Numbered from the stretch's first letter, positions 7,979 through 15,571 are shown. The stretch: 64,000 nucleotides of DNA from Mannheimia pernigra (GCF_013377995.1 NZ_CP055305.1:2105357-2169356), one strand, 5' to 3'. Program-made: numbers and translations. The notes: a model not told the origin generated them from the sequence alone.

Positions 7979-9505
7979 TTATTCTGCCTTTGCCGATTTT
8001 GGCTTTTTCTTAAAGGTTCTACGGCGGCGTTTTTTCTTCTGTTCAAGCTGAGCCTGTGGTAAATGACGAAAAGATTTTAATAACTCGCCACGTTGTACAT
8101 CATTACTAAATTGGTACTCGTGCCACCACGCAGAGAGTTCAACCAAATCGCCGCCCTCAATTTCTGCACGCATAACCAATAAATCAAACCCTGCACGAAA
8201 CTTAATATGTTCTGATGTTTGCTGTGGACGATTGCCTGCACGCTTCGTCATCTGGAATTGCAACGCCCAAATATCGCGAATGACTGAGGTATGACGGCGA
8301 TGTAAAGCGATAGCCTTACAACTCTCTGCCAAAATATCATTTGCTGCAAGTAGCATCGCATCGTGATTGTTGAAACCACCTTCATTTTTAAGCTGTTCTA
8401 TTTTTTCACACAATGGATACCAAAGCAGTGCCGCAAATAAAAAAGCAGGATTGACAGGCAATTTATCAGCAATACGTTCATCCGTCGAATTTAACGCTTT
8501 AATAATCATACGCTCAGCATTAGAGTCGTTTTTTGGGGTGAAAAATGGCGTTAAAACGGGGAATAAAAATTGCCACAAATTATACTCACGCAAGAGCTGA
8601 TAAGTTTTTAGCCCTACGCCTGTTTGCAATAGCTTTAACGACTCATCAAATAAACGAGCCGCTGGAATATTCGTTAGCAGTACCGCCATATCACGAATTG
8701 GATCCTGCGTTGGTTTATCCAAAAACATATCTAGCTTCGCCATAAAACGAATTGCTCTGAGTAGCCGTACAGGATCTTCTTGATAGCGAATAGCAGGCTC
8801 ACCAATCAAGCATAATTTACCCGCTCGTAAATCTTCAATACCGCTAAAAAAATCAAAAATTAAATTACGTTTAGTGTCGTAATATAAAGCATTAACCGTA
8901 AAATCTCGTCGTTCGGCATCATCTCTTAACGTGCCATAGACGTTATCACGAAGTAACATTCCCTCATCGCTGACTTTTGAAATTTTATCATTACGGTGAG
9001 ATTCGTGCCCTGCTCGGAAAGTTGCCACCTCAAAAATTTCACGCCCATACATAATATGTGCTAAACGAAAACGACGACCAATTAATCGGCATTGTCTGCC
9101 AAAAATACGTTGAATTTCTTCTGGACGAGCATTCGTTGCAATATCAAAATCTTTTGGTTTTTTCTCAAACAGAAGATCTCGAATACAGCCGCCTACGATG
9201 TAGGCTTCAAAGCCAGCAATATGCAATTTATCGACAATAGAAAGTGCATTTTTAGGAAATCCCTTCGGGCTAATGCCGTATTGTGAAGCATTCACCACAA
9301 ATTTTTTATGCACTATATGTGATGGTGCATTATGATGCCCTTTCTCTCTGTTTGACTGACTTTTTGATTCTGTAAATTTAGGCGTAGCACGCTTTGAGCG
9401 ATGATGGCTTTGCTCGCTCACCACTTGCTTCTCTCTTGCCTGGTTTTCATTTTCCGTATTTCGTTTTTTCGGTTTGGAAAACAATGACTTAATATAATTA
9501 AAAAT
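7979..9505 (-). CDS. pcnB: Poly(A) polymerase I, probable AUU start
   Basis: PcnB adds poly(A) tails to RNA 3' ends and so promotes their decay. The product carries the class II nucleotidyltransferase core (VGGCIRDLL, then KPKDFDIATNA with the catalytic Asp pair). RRDFTVNALYY and the EDPVRLLRAIRF segment follow. The tail is Lys/Arg-rich (EQKKKRRRRTFKKK). The first ordinary start is TTG 9484 (MFSKPKK), but nothing like a ribosome site precedes it. In frame, ATT 9505 is preceded at 6 bases by AGAGG and would give 508 residues beginning (I/M)FNYIKSLFSK. That parallels E. coli PcnB, which is known to start at AUU and begins MFTRVANF. I therefore place the start at ATT; TTG 9484 is the fallback. 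Confidence 0.9.
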   Translation of the reverse strand: MFNYIKSLFSKPKKRNTENENQAREKQVVSEQSHHRSKRATPKFTESKSQSNREKGHHNAPSHIVHKKFVVNASQYGISPKGFPKNALSIVDKLHIAGFEAYIVGGCIRDLLFEKKPKDFDIATNARPEEIQRIFGRQCRLIGRRFRLAHIMYGREIFEVATFRAGHESHRNDKISKVSDEGMLLRDNVYGTLRDDAERRDFTVNALYYDTKRNLIFDFFSGIEDLRAGKLCLIGEPAIRYQEDPVRLLRAIRFMAKLDMFLDKPTQDPIRDMAVLLTNIPAARLFDESLKLLQTGVGLKTYQLLREYNLWQFLFPVLTPFFTPKNDSNAERMIIKALNSTDERIADKLPVNPAFLFAALLWYPLCEKIEQLKNEGGFNNHDAMLLAANDILAESCKAIALHRRHTSVIRDIWALQFQMTKRAGNRPQQTSEHIKFRAGFDLLVMRAEIEGGDLVELSAWWHEYQFSNDVQRGELLKSFRHLPQAQLEQKKKRRRRTFKKKPKSAKAE

Positions 9506-9557
9506 AATACACCTCTAAATAGTAAATGCCTCTTAAAAAAGAGGCATTATGCACAAA

Positions 9558-10007
9558 TTATAAACCTAATTGCTTTTCTCGAATTTCAGCTAAGGTTTTA
9601 CAATCAATACATAAATCTGCTGTTGGGCGAGCTTCTAAGCGTTTTATCCCAATCTCCACACCGCAGGTTTCGCAAAAACCATAATCATCTTCTTGGATTT
9701 TATACAATGTTTGCTCAATTTTTTTCAACAATTTACGTTCGCGATCACGATTACGAAGCTCTAAGCTAAATTCTTCTTCTTGGCTTGCACGGTCGTTAGG
9801 ATCAGCAAAGTTCGTCATATCTTCTTGAAGCTGGCTTTTAGTGCGTTCTGCTTCTTCCATAATTTGACTATGCCAAGCTTTTAGAATTTTATTGAAATGC
9901 TCACGTTGAGCTTCATTCATATATTCTTCATCTTTTTTAGCTTCATAGGGCTGCACGCCTGCTAATGCCAATAATCCGAGAGAGGTGGTTTTAGCCGCTT
10001 CAGTCAT
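9558..10007 (-). CDS. dksA: RNA polymerase-binding transcription factor DksA
   Basis: DksA enters the secondary channel of RNA polymerase and, with ppGpp, controls rRNA and amino-acid promoters. The 149-residue protein starts at ATG 10007 behind AAGGAG; the frame opens earlier but lacks a good start. A coiled-coil middle region is followed by a four-cysteine zinc finger (CETC ... CIDC). It lies upstream of pcnB and folK on the same strand, a conserved cluster, though E. coli has gluQ between dksA and pcnB. Confidence 0.96.
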   Translation of the reverse strand: MTEAAKTTSLGLLALAGVQPYEAKKDEEYMNEAQREHFNKILKAWHSQIMEEAERTKSQLQEDMTNFADPNDRASQEEEFSLELRNRDRERKLLKKIEQTLYKIQEDDYGFCETCGVEIGIKRLEARPTADLCIDCKTLAEIREKQLGL

Positions 10008-10201
10008 AGATTTACTCCTTGTTTGGAATTTTATTGTTAAATTATTCCCGAATAACAAACTAACTTCCTTGTAACTACTTTATACGAAAAAAATCAAATC
10101 TTCGGGTTTTTAGTAATGGCGGCTATAAATAACACAAAATTAACTGACTCACAAATAAATTTGCAAGATTTTTACATTTATGGATTTATTTGCACACAAT
10201 T

Positions 10202-10225
10202 ATAGCCGAATATCAATTCGGCTAT
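10202..10225 (-). terminator. Hairpin after thiB
   Basis: The stem ATAGCCGAAT / ATTCGGCTAT with a 4-base loop lies 17 bases past the thiB stop. The trailing T-run is poor, so it may be a weak terminator or an mRNA end-stabiliser. Confidence 0.5.
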
Positions 10226-10241
10226 TTATCTGCCTATTTAT

Positions 10242-11195
10242 TTACCAACTTTTTGACCAATCAGCAAGCCATTTTTGCACTACCTCATTAGATGGTGGGG
10301 TAAATGCTAATTTTTTATAGGTTGGCATATCTGCAAAAGCAGGGTCTGTTCCCTCAGCTAAAACAGGGTTCATCACATTATGATAAGAAATAATATGTTG
10401 TGACTCTGGTTGATGTAAAAATTCAAGAAATTGATTTGCTAGGGCTTTTTGCTTAGTCGTTTTTACAATAGCAGCATTTTCAACTTGAACTAAATGCCCT
10501 TCCTCGAAAGGGGCAGCGACATACTTATCCGTTTTTTCGTGCCACTTATGATATAAAGGAGAGGTGGTATAACTTAGCACGAGATCCGACTCCCCTTTTA
10601 AGAAAGCCCCGTAGGTTTCAGACCAGCCTTTACCTACTGTTACTGTGTGTTTTGCTAATGTTTTCCACGCGTTTGGCGTTTCATCACCATAGACCTGATT
10701 TACCCACATTAAGAAGCCACGCCCAACACTGCTGGTTCTAGGATCTTGATAAATGACTTTGAGATCTTGGCGTTCCACAAGCTCTTTTAAACTTTTAGGC
10801 GGATTTTTTAACTTTTCTTTATCATAAATAAAGGCATAAGACCCCATATCATACGGAAAGAAAATTTTGTCTTTAATCTCTAATTTAGTTTTGGCCTCAA
10901 ATTCGGTAAATAATCCGCTTTTCTCTGCCTCAGCTTGTAAGAAATTATCAATACCTAATACCACATCAGCTTTGGTTTTTTTGCCTTCTAAACGGACGCG
11001 ATTAAACATCGTTACGCTATCATCAAACGGCATAAACTTTAAATCGCACTGACATTCTTTCTCAAAATTCTGTTCCAACTTATAAGCAGGGCCATATTCA
11101 GAGGCAAAAGAGCTGTAAGTATAAACTGTTAGTGTTGGTTGATTGGCAAATGCCGTAGCAGTCAGTAATGCCAGTGAAGATAAAATCAATTTCAT
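10242..11195 (-). CDS. thiB: Thiamine-binding periplasmic protein of an ABC transporter
   Basis: ThiB binds thiamine, TMP and TPP in the periplasm and delivers them to the ThiP-ThiQ transporter. The 317-residue product has a signal peptide (MKLILSSLALLTATAFA) followed by TLTVYTYSSFASEYGP, the family's first strand and loop. It also has the ADVVLGIDN segment of the extracellular solute-binding fold. It is preceded by a clear TPP riboswitch, which supports the substrate. The usual partners thiP and thiQ do not follow: dksA is next. Confidence 0.92.
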   Translation of the reverse strand: MKLILSSLALLTATAFANQPTLTVYTYSSFASEYGPAYKLEQNFEKECQCDLKFMPFDDSVTMFNRVRLEGKKTKADVVLGIDNFLQAEAEKSGLFTEFEAKTKLEIKDKIFFPYDMGSYAFIYDKEKLKNPPKSLKELVERQDLKVIYQDPRTSSVGRGFLMWVNQVYGDETPNAWKTLAKHTVTVGKGWSETYGAFLKGESDLVLSYTTSPLYHKWHEKTDKYVAAPFEEGHLVQVENAAIVKTTKQKALANQFLEFLHQPESQHIISYHNVMNPVLAEGTDPAFADMPTYKKLAFTPPSNEVVQKWLADWSKSW

Positions 11196-11202
11196 AAAAA
11201 AG

Positions 11203-11230
11203 TCCTTCTAAAATTAAGTAGATAGAAGGA
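11203..11230 (-). promoter_or_regulatory. Riboswitch expression platform: hairpin that hides the thiB ribosome site and resembles a terminator
   Basis: The perfect 8-bp inverted repeat TCCTTCTA / TAGAAGGA covers the AGAAGGA Shine-Dalgarno of thiB. On the RNA it is followed by C and six U running into the AUG. It could block translation, end transcription, or both, when TPP is bound. Confidence 0.65.
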
Positions 11231-11251
11231 TTTAAGAAAGGCAAAGTTGCT

Positions 11252-11385
11252 TATCTCAAATCCCTACGCTGATATTAATCAGATCAGGTTCTATGGGTAT
11301 TTCTCAGCTACAAGCGGTTTGATTTGTATAAAATTTTGCAAATTTTTACCTAAAAACAACCGCTTGTTGCACCCCAATGAGAACG
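11252..11385 (-). ncRNA. TPP riboswitch (THI element) upstream of thiB
   Basis: The minus strand carries the family's fixed elements in order: a TCTCA P1 arm, GGGGTGC, CTGAGA, ATACCC, GAACCTGATCTG, TAATA, CAGCGTAGGGA, then TGAGA closing P1. This is the thiamine pyrophosphate aptamer, which lowers thiB expression when TPP is abundant. The variable P3 arm between GGGGTGC and CTGAGA is long, about 60 bases. It consists of an inverted pair of uptake signals (ACAAGCGGTT at 11310-11319 and AACCGCTTGT at 11358-11367) around an A/T-rich loop. Confidence 0.93.
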
Positions 11386-11421
11386 CCTTATTGTAAAAAG
11401 TTTATCGACTAATTTCAATCA

Positions 11422-11437
11422 TCGCAAACGTTTGCTA
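11422..11437 (+). promoter_or_regulatory. PurR-like operator
   Basis: TCGCAAACGTTTGCTA matches 13 of 16 positions of the PurR consensus ACGCAAACGTTTGCGT, with a perfect GCAAACGTTTGC core. It overlaps the -35 box of the promoter at 11432-11460, so bound PurR would block RNA polymerase. Confidence 0.65.
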
Positions 11438-11460
11438 TTTAATAAAAAACGCATTATACT
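11432..11460 (+). promoter_or_regulatory. Sigma-70 promoter
   Basis: TTGCTA, 17 bases, then TATACT gives a start near 11467. It reads into the leader ORF and terminators upstream of the amidohydrolase. Confidence 0.7.
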
Positions 11461-11489
11461 ACCGCCCTAGTCCAAACAAGGAACTAGAA

Positions 11490-11582
11490 ATGAATTCTCT
11501 TATTTTCAAAACACAAAATGCTAAACAGCTACGCATCGTTTTTCGAGGCGTAGCTGTTTTTTTATTCATTTCTAAATATTAA
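11490..11582 (+). CDS. Possible 30-residue leader peptide overlapping a terminator
   Basis: ATG 11490 is preceded by AAGGAA and opens a 30-codon frame (MNSLIFKTQNA ... ISKY). The intrinsic terminator at 11524-11563 lies entirely inside it, and the ORF stops about 17 bases beyond the T-run. This arrangement is like the pyrBI (PyrL) leader, where a closely following ribosome melts the terminator. No homologue is known to me. It may be a real leader or a chance ORF over a short terminated RNA. Confidence 0.4.
   Translation: MNSLIFKTQNAKQLRIVFRGVAVFLFISKY
11524..11563 (+). terminator. Strong terminator / attenuator inside the leader ORF
   Basis: The stem AACAGCTACGC / GCGTAGCTGTT (11 bp, extended by TCG/CGA) is followed by seven T. 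It would end most transcripts from the PurR-overlapped promoter after about 95 bases. Confidence 0.8.
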
Positions 11583-11606
11583 AAATCGCTGTAAAGCGAT
11601 TTTTTT
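11582..11606 (+). terminator. Second terminator before the amidohydrolase
   Basis: The stem AAAATCGCT / AGCGATTTT with a 4-base loop and seven T begins at the leader stop codon. Two tandem terminators now separate the promoter from the gene at 11687. Confidence 0.75.
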
Positions 11607-11686
11607 GTAATATCAGCTCAATTAAGAGCAACTACCTAAGCCGATTTTTAAACCCAAATTGATAATATTGAAAAGGAATAGCATAT

Positions 11687-12673
11687 ATGAGCCTGTTGAT
11701 TCGCACCTTAAAAGGTCATATTCGTGATGAAATAATCAAACAAGGAGGCTGGGTTAATGCACACGCTCACGCAGACCGTGCATTTACGATGACACCAGAG
11801 AAAATCACCGTTTACCAAAATGCGAATCTACAACAAAAATGGGATTTAGTCGATGAAGTTAAACGCAATTCAAGCGTTGATGACTACTACCGTCGCTTTT
11901 CACAAGCAATTGAGTTAATGATTTCACAAGGCGTAACTGCATTCGGAACTTTTGTTGATATCGATCAGGTATGTGAAGATAGAGCTATTATTGCTGCCCA
12001 TAAAGCACGTGAAGTGTATAAAAATGATATTATCCTAAAATTTGCCAACCAAACTTTAAAAGGTGTTATTGAGCCAACTGCGAAAAAATGGTTCGATATT
12101 GGCTCGGAAATGGTCGATATTATTGGAGGGCTGCCCTATCGTGATGAACTTGATTACGGCAAAGGCCTGGAGGCAATGGATATTTTAATGGATACCGCCA
12201 AATCGCTCGGTAAAATGTTACACGTCCACGTCGATCAATTTAACTCACCAACAGAAAAAGAGACGGAACAACTTTGCGATAAATCAATAGAGCACGGAAT
12301 GCAAGGCAAAGTAGTAGCAATTCACGGCATCTCGATTGGTGCTCATCCCAAAGAGTATCGCAAAATGCTATATCAAAAAATGCGTGATAGCCAAATGATG
12401 GTCATTGCTTGTCCGATGGCGTGGATTGATAGTAGCCGTAAAGAAGATTTACAACCTTTCCATAATGCCTTAACACCTGCTGATGAACTCATTCCTGAAG
12501 GCATTACAGTTGCAATCGGCACAGATAATATTTGTGACTATATGGTTCCATTATGCGAAGGCGATATGTGGCAAGAGTTAAGTCTGCTTTCTGCTGGCTG
12601 CCGCTTTACTAACTTAGAAGAAATGGCAAATATTGCAAGTATCAACGGCAGGAAAGTGCTGGGCTTACAATAA
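11687..12673 (+). CDS. Cytosine-deaminase-like metal-dependent amidohydrolase
   Basis: The 328-residue product belongs to the amidohydrolase superfamily. It has HAHADRAF near the N-terminus (HxH metal ligands), HVHVDQFN in the middle, AIHGIS (metal/catalytic His) and GTDNI near residue 285 (catalytic Asp). The pattern and length resemble cytosine deaminase and relatives, which remove an amino group from a pyrimidine or purine-like ring. An upstream PurR-like site supports a nucleobase salvage role. E. coli codBA is likewise under PurR, but no codB permease is adjacent here. Substrate is inferred, not shown. AAAAGGAA precedes the ATG. Confidence 0.8.
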   Translation: MSLLIRTLKGHIRDEIIKQGGWVNAHAHADRAFTMTPEKITVYQNANLQQKWDLVDEVKRNSSVDDYYRRFSQAIELMISQGVTAFGTFVDIDQVCEDRAIIAAHKAREVYKNDIILKFANQTLKGVIEPTAKKWFDIGSEMVDIIGGLPYRDELDYGKGLEAMDILMDTAKSLGKMLHVHVDQFNSPTEKETEQLCDKSIEHGMQGKVVAIHGISIGAHPKEYRKMLYQKMRDSQMMVIACPMAWIDSSRKEDLQPFHNALTPADELIPEGITVAIGTDNICDYMVPLCEGDMWQELSLLSAGCRFTNLEEMANIASINGRKVLGLQ

Positions 12674-12682
12674 AATTAATTA

Positions 12683-12714
12683 AAAAAGCGTGAGTTTCCA
12701 TATTCACGCTTTTT
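12683..12714 (+). terminator. Bidirectional terminator between convergent genes
   Basis: The stem AAAAAGCGTGA / TCACGCTTTTT serves both the amidohydrolase and the convergent efflux gene. Confidence 0.8.
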
Positions 12715-12739
12715 AAACTTAAATTTCTATATGTATATG

Positions 12740-14137
12740 CTATTTTCTATACTTGCCAGCCATTGCTTGGTAAACCGCATTTTCATTGGTTAAAATGGAA
12801 TATTTTGCATTTAAAATCGCAAATTGTGAATTACGCTCTGTATTCATTGCTGCAATCCACTCACGGAATTCTGCAACCCCTTGATCATAACGATTTTTGT
12901 AATATGAACTAATTCGTTTATCGTGATTATAAGTATCTTGTAACATTTTTAACGCACTTATTGATTGCGTATAGTTGTAGTAATAACGATCTATTTCATT
13001 TAATGCTGCGGTAATTTTTTGCTCATAATTTAAACGAGCCGTTACATAATCTGCTTCTGAAATTTTTACGTTATTTTTTACACGGTTCCAATCCAAGAAT
13101 GGCAAATCCAGTTTAATTAACCCATTACCAATAGGATTATCTGCAATATTACCCACATTTGTTGCACTGCCTGTAATAGAGCCACCAATCGTTAAAGTTG
13201 GGAACCAGCTTTTCTCTGTCGCAGTTAAAGATTTAAATGCACTTCTTAAGCGTTGTAATGAACCTAACACATCAGGACGATTTGCAATAGCTGAAACGGG
13301 TACATTCAAATCTACACCTTGTAATTTCACATCCATCACATTTGGATAACGAATATGAAGCGGTGTATTTGGGTGAAGATTTAGCAAATTACGTAACGTC
13401 TGCTCCGCTGATTTTTGCATTGTTCGTAATTCAATAACCTTATTTCTCGCACTTAATACGGCTTGTTGTGCTTGATCAACCGACAAACTGTCAATGACAC
13501 CCGCATTCATTTTATTCGTTAAAATACGACCAATTTGCTCGTAATTTTTTACGTTCTCTTCGGTAATACGAATAGCATCATAGTAATAAGCGAGTTGGTA
13601 ATAAGTTGTTACAACTGAATTGATAATAGACAAACGTGTTGCCTTTAAATCTTCAATCGTAGCCTTATGCCCCCACTCTGCTGCACTTGCGGTATCTGCC
13701 AAACGTCGCCATAAATCAATGGTATAACTTAAATTAAATGCCGCTTGAGCCGCGGTTGTTGAAACGCCAGTTGAAACATTATTAGAGGAAGAAGAACCCA
13801 AACCTTTTGCTGCAGAAACCGACCCAGAACCGCTAAAAGTTGGTACTAAATTTGCCCCAACTAAATTAGCATTGTAAAGTGCTTTATTGACCGCAATACT
13901 GCTTTTAGCTAAATCAAGATTATTTTTAATCGCTAAATCAACAATACGGTTTAATTGTGCATCATTATAGCCTTGCCACCATTGCTCATTAATTCGATAT
14001 TGTTTGGTAATTTCATCATAGCGTTGATAAGTCTCTTGTGCTTGCTGCAAAGTACCATCATTGCTCATATTTCCTGTAGTACACGCGGTTAGCGTTAATG
14101 CTAATACTACCGAAAACGCTGATTTTGAGAGTTTCAT
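12740..14137 (-). CDS. Outer-membrane efflux lipoprotein (NodT/TolC family)
   Basis: The product is a TolC-type outer-membrane channel that pairs with an inner-membrane exporter and an adaptor. I start at ATG 14137 (MKLSKSA), behind AAAGGACG, giving 465 residues with a lipobox (LTAC, Cys near 19). The mature start has the NodT pattern: INEQWWQGYNDAQLNRIVD, then repeated long helices in two structural repeats with AANRPDVL-like SAIANRPDVLGSL. It resembles TdeA-like and NodT proteins used for drug efflux or toxin secretion. No exporter or adaptor gene is adjacent, so its partner is elsewhere. A perfect palindrome at 14217-14236 lies upstream. Confidence 0.85.
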   Translation of the reverse strand: MKLSKSAFSVVLALTLTACTTGNMSNDGTLQQAQETYQRYDEITKQYRINEQWWQGYNDAQLNRIVDLAIKNNLDLAKSSIAVNKALYNANLVGANLVPTFSGSGSVSAAKGLGSSSSNNVSTGVSTTAAQAAFNLSYTIDLWRRLADTASAAEWGHKATIEDLKATRLSIINSVVTTYYQLAYYYDAIRITEENVKNYEQIGRILTNKMNAGVIDSLSVDQAQQAVLSARNKVIELRTMQKSAEQTLRNLLNLHPNTPLHIRYPNVMDVKLQGVDLNVPVSAIANRPDVLGSLQRLRSAFKSLTATEKSWFPTLTIGGSITGSATNVGNIADNPIGNGLIKLDLPFLDWNRVKNNVKISEADYVTARLNYEQKITAALNEIDRYYYNYTQSISALKMLQDTYNHDKRISSYYKNRYDQGVAEFREWIAAMNTERNSQFAILNAKYSILTNENAVYQAMAGKYRK

Positions 14138-14216
14138 TATACGTCCTTTGGGAATAGAAATAATTGAGGTAGAAAAGTGGCGTATTCTAACCAAGAACCT
14201 TTTTTCTTTCCAGTTA

Positions 14217-14236
14217 AAATGAACAATTGTTCATTT
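14217..14236 (-). promoter_or_regulatory. 20-bp perfect palindrome, candidate TetR-type operator
   Basis: AAATGAACAATTGTTCATTT is a perfect dyad 80 bases before the efflux gene start, overlapping the gmk stop codon. A possible promoter (TGGAAA, 17 bases, TAGAAT) lies between it and the gene. Palindromes of this size upstream of efflux genes are usual targets of AcrR/TetR repressors. The regulator is not in the window. Confidence 0.5.
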
Positions 14237-14858
14237 AATTATTTAACAGCTCACTGATCCGATTTATATGGCGAATTTTCTGACTACTCAAACTCACACG
14301 CTCTGCAAGCAAAATCGCTTTCAGCTCAGATAACGCTTGTTGAAAATCATCATTAATAATCACATAATCAAATTCATCATAATGACTCATTTCCGATACA
14401 GCTTCCGCCATACGTTTGGCAATCACTTCATCAGAATCCTGCCCACGCCCAATCAAACGCTTTTCTAATTCTGCTTTTGACGGTGGGAGAATAAAGATAG
14501 TTTTCACATTCTTCACTTTTTCCCGAATTTGTCTTGCTCCCTGCCAATCAATATCAAGAAAAACATCAATACCCTGCTCAAGACTACGTTCAATCATCGG
14601 TAACGACGTGCCATAGTAATTGCCAAATACTTCCGCCCATTCTAAAAAATGACCTTGTTCAATTAAATGCGTAAATGCTTCTCGGCTAGTAAAATAATAA
14701 TGCACGCCATCTTGTTCAGCTGGACGTGGACTACGTGTTGTATGAGAAACAGAAAGCTGAACTTCCGAACGAGGCAAATCGCCCAATAATGCGTTAATTA
14801 ACGAAGATTTACCTGCACCACTTGGTGCTGAAATAATATAAAGATGACCTAAACTCAT
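14235..14858 (-). CDS. gmk: Guanylate kinase
   Basis: Gmk phosphorylates GMP to GDP. The 207-residue product begins MSLGHLYIISAPSGAGKSSL, with the P-loop at its start. It continues with SHTTRSPRP, FLEWAEVFGNYYGTS, VFLDIDWQGA and IFILPPSK, all family hallmarks. ATG 14858 fits the usual length; the frame is open 13 codons further. It follows gpt by 65 bases with a terminator hairpin in between. Confidence 0.96.
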   Translation of the reverse strand: MSLGHLYIISAPSGAGKSSLINALLGDLPRSEVQLSVSHTTRSPRPAEQDGVHYYFTSREAFTHLIEQGHFLEWAEVFGNYYGTSLPMIERSLEQGIDVFLDIDWQGARQIREKVKNVKTIFILPPSKAELEKRLIGRGQDSDEVIAKRMAEAVSEMSHYDEFDYVIINDDFQQALSELKAILLAERVSLSSQKIRHINRISELLNN

Positions 14859-14881
14859 TTTCTTAACTAATTTAAAACAGA

Positions 14882-14913
14882 TAAAAATAATGGACAATTT
14901 TCATTGTCCATTA
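14882..14913 (-). terminator. Terminator between gpt and gmk
   Basis: On the minus strand an 11-bp stem (TAATGGACAAT / ATTGTCCATTA) with a GAAA tetraloop is followed by TTTTT. It should end most gpt transcripts before gmk. Confidence 0.8.
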
Positions 14914-14923
14914 CACGAAATGA

Positions 14924-15394
14924 CTAACGAGCCAAAGGTGGAACAAAGGTAATACCTAAATCCCACGGCTGCTCAATCCACGTTTCTTGTGGAATATCAA
15001 TAATATAATCATCCACAAGTGAGGCTCCTTGCGGTTTTGCAAATACCGTTACAAAACGAGCCTTCGGATACATTCTACGAATTTCTTTTGCGGTATTACC
15101 TGTATCAACTAAATCATCAACCACAATAAAGCCTTCGCCATCGGTTTCTGCCGCGTGTAACACTTTTAACTCACCTTGACTATCGTGCTCGTAGCTTGCG
15201 ATACAAACTGTTTCTACGTGGCGAATACCCAATTCACGCGATAATACCGCAGCAGGGAACAAACCGCCACGGCTTACGGCAATAATCCCTTTCCACTGAG
15301 AAGCGGGTAATAAATTTTCTGCCAACTTACGGGCGTGCATATGGAACATATCCCACGTTACCACATATTTTTCATTTGTGTATTTTTCGCTCAT
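14924..15394 (-). CDS. gpt: Xanthine-guanine phosphoribosyltransferase
   Basis: Gpt salvages xanthine, guanine and hypoxanthine with PRPP to make XMP, GMP and IMP at the inner face of the membrane. The 156-residue product has the PRPP-binding motif VVDDLVDTGNTA. Its start (KYVVTWDMFHMHARKLA) and end (WIEQPWDLGITFVPPLA) match the family. A PurR-like palindrome lies about 115 bases upstream, consistent with purine control. Confidence 0.95.
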   Translation of the reverse strand: MSEKYTNEKYVVTWDMFHMHARKLAENLLPASQWKGIIAVSRGGLFPAAVLSRELGIRHVETVCIASYEHDSQGELKVLHAAETDGEGFIVVDDLVDTGNTAKEIRRMYPKARFVTVFAKPQGASLVDDYIIDIPQETWIEQPWDLGITFVPPLAR

Positions 15395-15433
15395 AGAAAC
15401 AACCTAATATAAAATTGGGGCTCAGCCCGATAT

Positions 15434-15571
15434 AAAAAATTGCACTAGAATAACCTGAAAATAGCTTTTTCGCCATCATTTCATTCATTTTTTTCTACGG
15501 CTTGTTACGCAAGCGTATGCGTAGTGCAAAAAATCAGCACTAGAATAACTTCTCTAACGTAAAAAATAGCG
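15434..15571 (-). repeat. Imperfect duplication of the slam gene 3' end
   Basis: GCACTAGAATAAC occurs at 15442-15454 and again at 15538-15550, where it spans the slam stop. Each copy is preceded by AAAAAAT and followed within 20 bases by AATAGC. The outer copy looks like a decayed duplicate of the end of the slam gene. Confidence 0.45.
15507..15522 (-). promoter_or_regulatory. PurR-like operator upstream of gpt
   Basis: ACGCAAGCGTATGCGT matches 14 of 16 positions of the PurR consensus and is itself a dyad (ACGCA ... TGCGT). It lies 113 bases before the gpt start. Confidence 0.5.
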
